Assembly (NCBI GenBank): GCA_964457365.1 | Contig: CAYWFP010000138.1 | Coordinates: 1-7,906 of the forward strand | Length of the DNA stretch: 7,906 bases | Direction: 5' to 3' | From: CAYWFP01 sp964457365 | GTDB taxonomy: Bacteria; Planctomycetota; SZUA-567 | Part shown: positions 1 to 5,006 of the stretch, piece by piece | How positions within the stretch are numbered: position 1 is the stretch's first letter | How the letters are laid out: each line of letters begins with the position of its first letter | Notes under the pieces: generated by a model | Databases searched by the model: none | Told to the model about the DNA's origin: nothing | What the model saw: the letters and a program-made list of their open reading frames with translations, nothing else | Translations under genes and position numbers: made by a program

Positions 1-512
1 AGGACGTCCGCGATGCGGGTCGTGTCCTCGGCTGACAGGCCGAAGCCGCGCATGGCGGCGGCAGCGATCTCGGCGGCGGTGCCGAGTTCCGTGGCCGTGC
101 CGCGCGCGAGATTCAGCACATCCGGAATGGCGGCGAGGATTTCAACAGGCTTGTATCCGGCCCGGCCCAGTTCGGTCATGCCCTGGGAAACCTGCTGCGC
201 GGTGAACGAAGTGGTGCGCCCGAGTTCCTTGGCAAGATCCGTCAGTTTGCGGAAGTCGCTTCCCGTCGCCCCGGTCACGGCTCGCACCTCGGCCATCTGG
301 TCGGCGAACCCCGCGAAGGTTCTGGATGAAAGCGCCAGCGGCATTAGTGCGACGGCAGACGCGGCCATCATCGATCGCCCCACCGCCCCCACGGAGGCGG
401 AGAAGGCTTTCAGCTTTGCCTGGGCGCTCTTGAGGCCGCGCGCGAGCTTGCCGTCGTGGAGAAACAGCTCCACATACGCCGCGCCCGCCCGGATGCCGGA
501 TGCGGATGCCAT
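1..512 (-). CDS. Tail tape measure protein, N-terminal part (truncated by window edge)
   Basis: An open frame from ATG 512 to the left edge, 170 full codons and two bases. It starts 16 bases after the gp10-like stop, with GAGG nine bases upstream. Residues 1-40 form a basic helix, 41-63 a hydrophobic Ala/Met-rich stretch, and from about 67 the sequence matches the conserved TP901-type tape measure core: ADQMAEVRAVTGATGSDFRKL (70-90), LAKELGRTTSFTAQQV (93-108), and NLARGTATELGTAAEIAAAAMRGFG (134-158). The family sets tail length, fills the tube lumen and helps DNA pass into the cell. The rest of the gene lies beyond the window. Confidence 0.88.
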   Translation of the reverse strand, partial: MASASGIRAGAAYVELFLHDGKLARGLKSAQAKLKAFSASVGAVGRSMMAASAVALMPLALSSRTFAGFADQMAEVRAVTGATGSDFRKLTDLAKELGRTTSFTAQQVSQGMTELGRAGYKPVEILAAIPDVLNLARGTATELGTAAEIAAAAMRGFGLSAEDTTRIADV

Positions 513-528
513 GAACAATGTCCTCGAT

Positions 529-1110
529 TCAGCCGGTGCTGCGGATAGAGTCCCGCCAGAAAGCGGGCAGCGCGGGCCGGGCGTCGGCGAGGGCCGGGCC
601 CATATACGGTCGCTTCGGGTAGGTGCGCCGGGGTTTGGCCACGGTCATGCCGGCGGGGATTTCCCGGGCGATGCGCTTGGCCCGTTCGACTTGCCGGGCG
701 GTCTGGAGCTTCGCGATGACAGGCCTGCCGTTCTTGACCGCCACCGGGCCGTGCCCGCCGATGGAGAGGTTCCAGTTATTCCTGCGCTGCCGCGAGACCT
801 TCTTCGGTTCCGTGCCGCCAAACTCGTGGGTGTGCCCGATCCGGCCGATCTCCGAATATGTCGGCCCGATGATCACCGACTCCGTGCCCACGGCGAAGAC
901 AATCGATTTCTTCAGGGCACCGGTATGCGTATAGGGAGGCTGTCCCGGTGCGCTGGCGAGCTTCGGGTTCTTGCGCCGCCGGATCTTGCGCTTCGCGATC
1001 CCGCGTACATACGCTCCCTGCCGGGATAGCACCCGCTTCTTCGCCCGACGCGTAGCCTCGATAACGAACCGTGGATTCAGGTATTGGCGGCGCACCGTCA
1101 TGCCGATCAT
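529..1110 (-). CDS. HK97 gp10-like / tail completion-type minor tail protein
   Basis: A 193-residue protein. ATG 1110 is chosen over ATG 1101 because GGAGG lies six bases before it. The N-terminus is very basic (residues 21-50, RRAKKR through AKRKIRRRKNPK). The centre has APGQPPYTHTGALKKSIVF (residues 54-72) and YSEIGRIGHTHEFGG (85-99), close to the xPxxTGxLxxSI...EFG signature of the HK97 gp10/tail-completion family. The C-terminus RPYMGPALADA is also typical. Family members act at the head-tail joint or tail end. In most siphoviruses such a gene lies before the tail tube, but here it lies between the chaperones and tape measure. The family is fairly secure and its exact role is inferred. 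Confidence 0.7.
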   Translation of the reverse strand: MIGMTVRRQYLNPRFVIEATRRAKKRVLSRQGAYVRGIAKRKIRRRKNPKLASAPGQPPYTHTGALKKSIVFAVGTESVIIGPTYSEIGRIGHTHEFGGTEPKKVSRQRRNNWNLSIGGHGPVAVKNGRPVIAKLQTARQVERAKRIAREIPAGMTVAKPRRTYPKRPYMGPALADARPALPAFWRDSIRSTG

Positions 1111-1576
1111 GGATTACCTCCGCTGGCTTCAATGGACAGATGCCGGTGAGACATTCCGGACTCGCCGGTTCGGGTTTGGCTGCGGGAGGCGTTTTCTCCA
1201 GCGGCACCGGGTCATCCACAAGCGGGAGGGCGTACCACCCGCCCGGGATGTCGATCACGCCGGGAACGGGAGTTCCGTCCTTGTCCATGACCCAGACCTT
1301 GGCGCCCTGGATGGTCTCGCGGATTCGCACCGGATCACCGGGCTGGATGTAGACCGTCTTCGTCCGGGTCAGAAAGCACCCGGCGGTAGGACAGACGGCG
1401 AGAATCAGAAGCAGGGCGACGGCGGCGCGGGGCCAGGTGGCGCGGATGCGTTTTCGGAGCTTGTCGCGGAGTTCGGGTTGCACGGCGGAATCCTCCATGG
1501 TATCGGGTTTGCGGTTCATGACGGCGGGCAGGATCGCCCGCAGCAGAACCAGAAGCAGGTTCCAGAATAGGTTCAT
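776..1576 (-). CDS. Putative membrane-bound lipoprotein, spanin-like; 3' end uncertain
   Basis: ATG 1576 overlaps the preceding stop (ATGA) and has AGGGGG before it. Residues 1-20 are hydrophobic, residues 37-50 strongly basic, and residues 51-66 hydrophobic, ending in PTAGC with Cys67, a good lipobox. The following KTVYIQPGDPVRIRETIQGAKVWVMD (73-98) and PGGWYALPL (111-119) segments look like a small beta domain; a Pro-rich stretch follows (residues 123-141). A lipobox next to holin-like genes suggests an outer-membrane spanin-type lysis protein, but two hydrophobic segments are unusual, and starts at Met20 (1519) or Met27 (1498) are possible. From residue 156 on (1110 to 776) the frame lies over the gp10-like gene and its composition looks non-coding, so the natural end is probably near 1110. 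Function unproven. Confidence 0.45.
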   Translation of the reverse strand: MNLFWNLLLVLLRAILPAVMNRKPDTMEDSAVQPELRDKLRKRIRATWPRAAVALLLILAVCPTAGCFLTRTKTVYIQPGDPVRIRETIQGAKVWVMDKDGTPVPGVIDIPGGWYALPLVDDPVPLEKTPPAAKPEPASPECLTGICPLKPAEVIHDRHDGAPPIPESTVRYRGYASGEEAGAIPAGSVCTRDREAQDPAAQEPEARQRTGTASLYAYRCPEEIDCLRRGHGVGDHRADIFGDRPDRAHPRVWRHGTEEGLAAAQE

Positions 1577-1650
1577 CCAGCCCCCTTTCTGAAAAGCGCC
1601 CACACGATCAGGCAGAACAGCGTCATGTCCAGAACGATGAGCATGGCCAT
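1573..1650 (-). CDS. 25-residue transmembrane peptide
   Basis: ATG at 1650 is part of TAATG, sharing its first base with the preceding stop, and the TGA at 1573-1575 overlaps the following ATG at 1576 (ATGA). The sequence MAMLIVLDMTLFCLIVWAL then FRKGAG is one transmembrane helix with a short basic cytoplasmic tail. Coupling on both sides to membrane-protein genes supports it being a real gene, despite its length. It may help a holin or the neighbouring membrane protein. Small ORFs of this size can arise by chance. Confidence 0.45.
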   Translation of the reverse strand: MAMLIVLDMTLFCLIVWALFRKGAG

Positions 1651-1997
1651 TACAGCTGTCCGCCCGCTTCGAGTTCGGCGTGGACGAGTTGCAGGCCGTT
1701 GGTGAGCTGCGCCACTTCGGCCTTGGTCGCCTTGCGGCCCTTGGCTTCCTCGTAGACGCCAATCACATACTTCAGCGCCGTGTCGAGCCGGGCCAGGCTC
1801 TTGTTGGGGCTGTCGTCCGGCACAAGCTTCTCCGCCTGCTTGACCGCCGCGATGAGGGTGCCCTCGTACTCGGCCCAGAGAGGCTTCGCGGCATAAAGAC
1901 GGTTCAGGCCCCAGATCAAGAGCGAGGCCATGGCGGTAATGCCCGCCGGGGAGTTGAGCGCTTTCCAGACAGTGGTCAGAATCAGGGTCCAGTCCAT
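1650..1997 (-). CDS. Holin-like membrane protein
   Basis: A 115-residue protein starting at ATG 1997, preceded by AAGGAG with suitable spacing; it overlaps the end of the T frame by 16 bases. Residues about 15-33 (NSPAGITAMASLLIWGL) form one short membrane helix. The rest is a soluble helical domain: YEGTLIAAVKQAEKLVPDD (44-62), SPNKSLARLDTALKYVIGVY (63-82), and LTNGLQLVHAELEAGGQL at the end. One N-terminal membrane helix with a helical tail that begins with an AVK-AEK segment resembles Holin_LLH-type proteins. Holins open the inner membrane for lysis. The gene's stop TAA overlaps the next ATG (TAATG). Family and role are inferred; no test residues exist. Confidence 0.55.
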   Translation of the reverse strand: MDWTLILTTVWKALNSPAGITAMASLLIWGLNRLYAAKPLWAEYEGTLIAAVKQAEKLVPDDSPNKSLARLDTALKYVIGVYEEAKGRKATKAEVAQLTNGLQLVHAELEAGGQL

Positions 1998-2302
1998 GGT
2001 GGTTCTCCTTCTTGGGAAATGTGGTTATCGACAAAGATCTGTTTCATGGCGCGGAAGCCCATGACGGTATCCTTGACCGCCAGATCCGGCTTCTTCCCGA
2101 AGGGGGTGAAGTCGGACGGTTTGAAGGGCCGGTGCTTTTTCGGATCGCGGTTCAGGTTCGCCAGAAGGCACAGGATGCTGCCTGTGTGGTTCCAGCGTTC
2201 TTTCGCGCGCGCCTCGGACATAATGGCAAGTTCGCGCAGGGTGAAGGGATCGGGGTTCAGCCCGACGCACCCGGCGAGTTGCCAGACGAAGGTCCAAAGC
2301 TC
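1982..2302 (-). CDS. Tail assembly chaperone T-type extension, read by -1 frameshift from G
   Basis: This frame lies -1 to G and is open through 106 codons from about 2302 to the TGA at 1982. It reads ELWTFVWQLAG, LNPDPFTLRELAIMSEAR, then ERWNHTGSILCLLANLNR-DPKK, RPFKPSDFTP. I recognise this LW...AG...TLREL...HT..LL..LAN..RDPKK..PF.P.DF pattern from T-domain extensions of phage tail chaperones. The conserved part starts upstream of the only ATG (2221), which has no SD, and no ATG, GTG or TTG in this frame lies between about 2302 and 2221. A G-T fusion of about 253 residues is therefore expected, as in lambda gpGT. I see no canonical X-XXY-YYZ heptamer; see findings. The stop overlaps the next gene by 16 bases. 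Confidence 0.75.
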   Translation of the reverse strand, partial: ELWTFVWQLAGCVGLNPDPFTLRELAIMSEARAKERWNHTGSILCLLANLNRDPKKHRPFKPSDFTPFGKKPDLAVKDTVMGFRAMKQIFVDNHISQEGEPPWTGP

Positions 2303-2345
2303 CCGGCTTTGAGTACGCCGTTGATGGCGTCCTCCACCCGCCGGT
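2257..2345 (-). promoter_or_regulatory. Region holding the presumed -1 frameshift site of the G/T chaperone pair
   Basis: The G and T frames are both open across this stretch and T is -1 to G. In the G frame I read GTA CTC AAA GCC GGG AGC TTT GGA. The T codons begin at GAG CTT TGG. Neither AAA (2308-2310) nor TTT (2296-2298) makes a standard slippery heptamer. The exact site is not fixed by sequence inspection. Confidence 0.45.
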
Positions 2346-2742
2346 CGAGTTCCGGTCCTTGCAGGAACACCATCGCGGCCTGGACGGATTTCTCCTGTAG
2401 GGCGTTCATCTTCGCCAGCGCCGTTCGCAGCACCTCGCGGCGGCGCTTCGGGAAAAAATCAACCAGTTCCTCCAGAAGCGCCGTCGTGGCCGCGTCGATG
2501 GCGTCACCCGACAGAGCCTGCCCGAATTCCTCGTCGGAGATGCCCTTCACGTCAGCCTCGGCCTTGCAGACCGCGTACAGCACATCGCAGAGAAGCACCG
2601 GGTCCGAGACGAGCCGCTCCACGAGCTTCCCCTCGACCGCCGCCATCAGGTCCACGTCGCACAGAGCGCGAACCCGCTTCAGAGCGCCCACATTCAGTGC
2701 AATGGTCCAGGACCGGCCCGCGTTATCGCTGAACGTTTTCAC
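2257..2742 (-). CDS. Tail assembly chaperone, G-type
   Basis: A 161-residue cytoplasmic assembly protein with GTG start at 2742. AAGGAGG lies six bases upstream and the start is inside the end of the zinc-ribbon gene. The pattern is MKTFSDNAGRSWTIALNV at the N-terminus, then mostly helical with SDPVLLCDVLYAVCKAEADV (residues about 46-65), GISDEEFGQAL and ELVDFFPKRRREVL. This matches the gpG-like chaperones that coat the tape measure and recruit tube subunits. The gene lies between tube and tape measure, as in lambda-like siphoviruses. Its last residues run through a region (from about 2302) where another frame encodes the conserved T part, consistent with recoding of a fraction of ribosomes. 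Confidence 0.8.
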   Translation of the reverse strand: MKTFSDNAGRSWTIALNVGALKRVRALCDVDLMAAVEGKLVERLVSDPVLLCDVLYAVCKAEADVKGISDEEFGQALSGDAIDAATTALLEELVDFFPKRRREVLRTALAKMNALQEKSVQAAMVFLQGPELDRRVEDAINGVLKAGSFGPSSGNSPGASG

Positions 2743-2884
2743 GCTTCGCCTCCTCCTTTCTCTGGTTCACCAGCTCGTGGCAGTTCTTGCCCGGGCAGTG
2801 AAACGGCGTCGCCATGCCCTTTGCCACGGCATAGACCTTGCCGCATTTCGGGCAGGCCACCTTCTCGAACGAATAGGTCTTCAT
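2723..2884 (-). CDS. Small zinc-ribbon protein
   Basis: A 53-residue protein starting at ATG 2884. GGAGG lies five bases upstream of the ATG, and the gene begins 11 bases after the tail-tube stop; a longer in-frame start would overlap that stop. Cys11-Pro-Lys-Cys14-Gly and Cys30-x4-Cys35, with His29 and His36 nearby, form a likely zinc-ribbon knuckle pair. The C-terminus is a basic, Lys/Arg/Glu-rich helix suited to binding nucleic acid or protein. Its stop is 20 bases inside the next gene (G chaperone, GTG at 2742), so the two are translationally coupled. Mu Com is a known phage zinc-finger regulator, but the Cys spacing here differs. Function is unknown. Confidence 0.65.
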   Translation of the reverse strand: MKTYSFEKVACPKCGKVYAVAKGMATPFHCPGKNCHELVNQRKEEAKRENVQR

Positions 2885-2895
2885 CGTCTCCTCCG

Positions 2896-3336
2896 CTACG
2901 CGACGGTCATCCACTCCGGAGCGTTCGCCGAATAGGCGGGTTTCATGGTCACCGATGCGGTAATTGCCTCCTCAAGCGCCTCGTTGCGGCTGAAGTTCGT
3001 GACCGACATCGTCGCCCGCAGCCCCTGCGTGCCGGGCGCGGTGATGTCGCCGTCCATGACCGCCATCTCAAGTGTGCCGTTAGCGAAATAGGCCTGCTGC
3101 AGGGCGGTGAAGCCCTCGTCCTCCGAATCCCACACGCTTTCGAACTCGACCGTGCCTTCCTTCAGGGTGGCGAGCGTGGCCCGCCATCCGGCATTGCCCC
3201 TGGTCGTGACATCCGCCTCGCCGGTCTCCAGGTTCAGCGTGAGGTCCTTGACGTTGGGCATCTCGGCCCAGACCGGCGCGGCGTAGGAGCCGGTGTTTCT
3301 GTAGAGCTTGGCGTCAAGCCCCAGTTTGATAGCCAT
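2896..3336 (-). CDS. Major tail tube protein
   Basis: A 146-residue protein starting at ATG 3336, preceded by AAGGAGG. The sequence begins MAIKLGLDAKLYRNTG and continues with VKDLTLNLETGEADVTTRG (residues about 29-47), GWRATLATLKEGTVEFE and a C-terminal EAITASVTMKPAYS. This is the pattern of siphovirus tail tube subunits: two packed beta sheets with an LETGEADVTTR-type loop. These subunits stack as hexamers to make the DNA conduit. Position just before the chaperone pair and tape measure gene strongly supports the assignment. No tail sheath gene is beside it, which argues for a non-contractile tail. Confidence 0.85.
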   Translation of the reverse strand: MAIKLGLDAKLYRNTGSYAAPVWAEMPNVKDLTLNLETGEADVTTRGNAGWRATLATLKEGTVEFESVWDSEDEGFTALQQAYFANGTLEMAVMDGDITAPGTQGLRATMSVTNFSRNEALEEAITASVTMKPAYSANAPEWMTVA

Positions 3337-3362
3337 GCGCCGCCTCCTTCCGTGTCAGATGC

Positions 3363-3827
3363 CTACGGCTTGCCGGTCCCGAGATGCCTCGCCAGCGCCC
3401 CGGCCAGCCGGTCGACCGCCTCGCTCAGGTCCACCGGAGCCGTGCCGTTCCAGGCGCTCGCGCCGGAACCGTCGTCGGACGCGTCGCTGTAGGGCACCTC
3501 TTCCGCGTCCTGCATGTTCAGGGCGTCGAAATAGACCCAGGCCTTGGGGCTGCCCTGCACCCAATAGAGGCCGTTGCCGTCGGGGGCGCCCGTGTCCTGC
3601 CGGACGATGAAGATGGTCCCCAGCGCCAGCGTCTGCGGATCCGGCAGATCGCCGAACGCATCCACCGCGCCCTTGATGCCGTGCGAGGCCGCCGTGACCT
3701 CCGACTGCAGCGCCAGCACCCGGCCCGCCGGATCGGCCACGCGGTCGGTCCCGACGTCCCATGCCTCCTGTTCGTGGCGGATCATCCCGCCGGAAATGTC
3801 GCCGATCAGCACTTTCCTGTCAGCCAT
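3363..3827 (-). CDS. Putative neck/tail appendage structural protein
   Basis: A 154-residue protein beginning at ATG 3827, with GAGGAG six bases ahead that overlaps the preceding gene's TAG. Residues 1-50 are a polar, probably helical part. Residues 66-103 (TLALGTIFIVRQDTG, then GLYWVQGSPKAWVYFDAL) look like the small beta domain with a YxW-x-G-x-x-x-W pattern often seen in phage fibre and tail-tip proteins. Residues 126-154 repeat the W-x-G-x-x-P ... EAVxRLA ... H-x-GT motif of the previous protein. No membrane segment or signal is present. Role as a virion surface or neck protein is inferred from context and motifs. Confidence 0.6.
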   Translation of the reverse strand: MADRKVLIGDISGGMIRHEQEAWDVGTDRVADPAGRVLALQSEVTAASHGIKGAVDAFGDLPDPQTLALGTIFIVRQDTGAPDGNGLYWVQGSPKAWVYFDALNMQDAEEVPYSDASDDGSGASAWNGTAPVDLSEAVDRLAGALARHLGTGKP

Positions 3828-3838
3828 GTCGATCTCCT

Positions 3839-4066
3839 CTACTCAAGTCCGGGAACACGCGTTCCCGCATGGTTTCTGAATGCCGCCGCCAGACGCGCGA
3901 CAGCCTCGTGAATGGTCGTTGGCTCGCTTCCGGCCCAGTCATCCGTTCCCGCGGGCGGATCGAAGGAGCCGATCCGGCCGTTCCCGGCCGCCGTGATCTG
4001 ATCGAGAATCGGCTTGTTGGGATGGACATGCCCGGATGCGCCGCCGAAGCAGCCGTAATAGGGCAT
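3839..4066 (-). CDS. Small protein with HxHxNK motif and shared C-terminal EAVxRLA motif
   Basis: A 75-residue protein whose ATG (4066) immediately follows the previous stop. Residues 13-24 read HVHPNKPILDQI, a His-x-His-x-Asn-Lys...Leu-Asp-x-Ile pattern that I know from tail-fibre and other appendage proteins of phages. Residues 44-72 carry W-x-G-x-x-P followed by EAVxRLAxA, then H-x-GT, which align without gaps with residues 126-154 of the next protein. Six bases of the next gene's SD lie at this gene's stop. A fibre- or neck-appendage role is plausible; the protein is too short to be a fibre by itself, so it could be an anchor or assembly partner. Unknown function. Confidence 0.55.
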   Translation of the reverse strand: MPYYGCFGGASGHVHPNKPILDQITAAGNGRIGSFDPPAGTDDWAGSEPTTIHEAVARLAAAFRNHAGTRVPGLE

Positions 4067-4321
4067 TCACCAAGTACCTCCGACGATCGAGACCACATCC
4101 CCGGGCGTGCCGCGCACCGTAATCTCCGAGAGGCGGATGCGCCGGAGGTTGTGCCACTCCGACGGCAGCCACGCCACCTCCGGGCCGTCGCCGACACGGA
4201 AGTAGACCGGCGCGGAATTGGTCGGCGGGCAGGAAACATCCACCGTGTAGACCGCCCGTTCGCCGAGCGGCTTGGGCGTTCCGTCCACGGCAATCTGGCT
4301 CATGAAGACGTTGTTGGCCAT
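4067..4321 (-). CDS. Small beta-rich virion-associated protein, unknown function
   Basis: An 84-residue protein that starts three bases after the preceding stop. It is predicted to be beta-rich, with strands such as AVYTVDVSC, APVYFRVG, IRLSEITVRG and a closing GDVVSIVGGTW. No signal peptide or membrane helix is present. Its stop codon abuts the next ATG directly (TGA then ATG), so its translation is likely coupled to the 75-residue gene. I do not recognise the family. Its place between the tail terminator and tail tube suggests a neck or tail-surface component, but that is inference. Confidence 0.55.
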   Translation of the reverse strand: MANNVFMSQIAVDGTPKPLGERAVYTVDVSCPPTNSAPVYFRVGDGPEVAWLPSEWHNLRRIRLSEITVRGTPGDVVSIVGGTW

Positions 4322-4324
4322 GGT

Positions 4325-4753
4325 TCATCCCATCAGTTTGAAAGTCATTGTGATCACACTCGTGAACTGCCTCAGCTCCCGCATGTGCTCGGGCGCATAA
4401 ATCGGCTGGTGCTCGGTACGGATCCACGCCGCATCCGGCAAAGCCGTAAGCCTGCGTCCCCGGAAGAAATCCGCGATCTCCTCGGCAAGATCCATCAGCG
4501 GGTCGATTTCGGAAGGCTCGTCGCTGGAGAACCGCTTCTGCACCGCCACGTCCACCGCACAGTCGAACTGCCCGGCGCTTCGGCCCGCCATCGCCACCGT
4601 CAGCCCCCTGGGCACCACGGTGACATGCAGACTATCCATGTCGGCAAGCTCGTACTGCGGGGCATAGTGGCGCTCTGCTGTGAACGGCAGCGAAAACGCA
4701 CCGCCGTTCAGTTCGTCAGTCACCGCCTGGGCCACCATGGAGATGCGTCCCAT
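4325..4753 (-). CDS. Putative tail terminator / tail completion protein
   Basis: A 142-residue protein starting at ATG 4753, one base after the preceding stop (4755-4757). An upstream in-frame start would overlap the membrane-protein gene and lacks support. The N-terminus (MGRISMVAQAVTDELN) is a helix and is followed by beta segments (HVTVVPRG, FDCAVDVAVQKRF). A helix then reads LMDLAEEIADFFRGRRL, and the C-terminal strand reads FTSVITMTFKLMG. This alpha/beta order, the length, and the slot just before the tail genes fit tail terminators (lambda gpU-like) or minor capsid proteins of the same fold, which cap the tube at the neck. No single residue proves it, so this is a fold-and-position inference. 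Confidence 0.5.
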   Translation of the reverse strand: MGRISMVAQAVTDELNGGAFSLPFTAERHYAPQYELADMDSLHVTVVPRGLTVAMAGRSAGQFDCAVDVAVQKRFSSDEPSEIDPLMDLAEEIADFFRGRRLTALPDAAWIRTEHQPIYAPEHMRELRQFTSVITMTFKLMG

Positions 4754-4754
4754 A

Positions 4755-5006
4755 TCATTCGTCCCTCGCGATACAGGGGCGGGAGATGATCTTGTCATGG
4801 AGGCTGCGGTTCAGGAGCATCAGGTCCGATACCGTGGCGGTCAGGGTTTTCATGGCGGCGGTATTTTCGGCGATGATATTGTTGTTGGCTTCCATCACCG
4901 CCAGCAGCCGCTTGATCAGCCAGACCACGATCCCGAGCAGCACTGCGCTGAATCCCGCAAAACCGAAGCGGACCATCGGTTCGAGGATCAATTCCGTCGT
5001 TTCCAT
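4755..5006 (-). CDS. Small single-pass membrane protein, holin-like or virion-associated
   Basis: An 83-residue protein. The start at 5006 is chosen because its ATG overlaps the preceding stop as TGATG, with a GGAG nearby; a longer frame upstream only re-reads the neighbouring gene. Residues about 12-35 (MVRFGFAGFSAVLLGIVVWL and following) are one hydrophobic helix with flanking basic residues. The remainder is a polar helix rich in Asn, Ala and Leu (NNNIIAENTAAMKTLTATVS), ending with LHDKIISRPCIARDE. One membrane helix plus an amphipathic tail is typical of some phage holins and XhlA-like proteins, but its position among head and neck genes is unusual for lysis. It overlaps no other gene beyond one base and is coupled to the next gene two bases further on. 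Function is unproven. Confidence 0.6.
   Translation of the reverse strand: METTELILEPMVRFGFAGFSAVLLGIVVWLIKRLLAVMEANNNIIAENTAAMKTLTATVSDLMLLNRSLHDKIISRPCIARDE

Noticed and set aside
13..1029. Plus-strand open frame of 338 codons over tape measure and gp10-like genes
   Set aside because: It is antisense to two recognised tail genes and has low-complexity Ala/Arg/Ser composition with no motif.
2025..2297. Third minus-strand frame across the chaperone T region
   Set aside because: Arg/His-rich shadow; the T frame at the same place carries a recognised conserved pattern.
3820..4427. Two further minus-strand frames over the 84- and 75-residue genes
   Set aside because: Shadow composition, no SD of note, and they overlap genes joined by direct TGA-ATG contact.
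3761..4789. Plus-strand frame of 342 codons over the small structural genes
   Set aside because: Arg/His-rich shadow composition; the minus-strand genes here have SDs and tight stop/start coupling.
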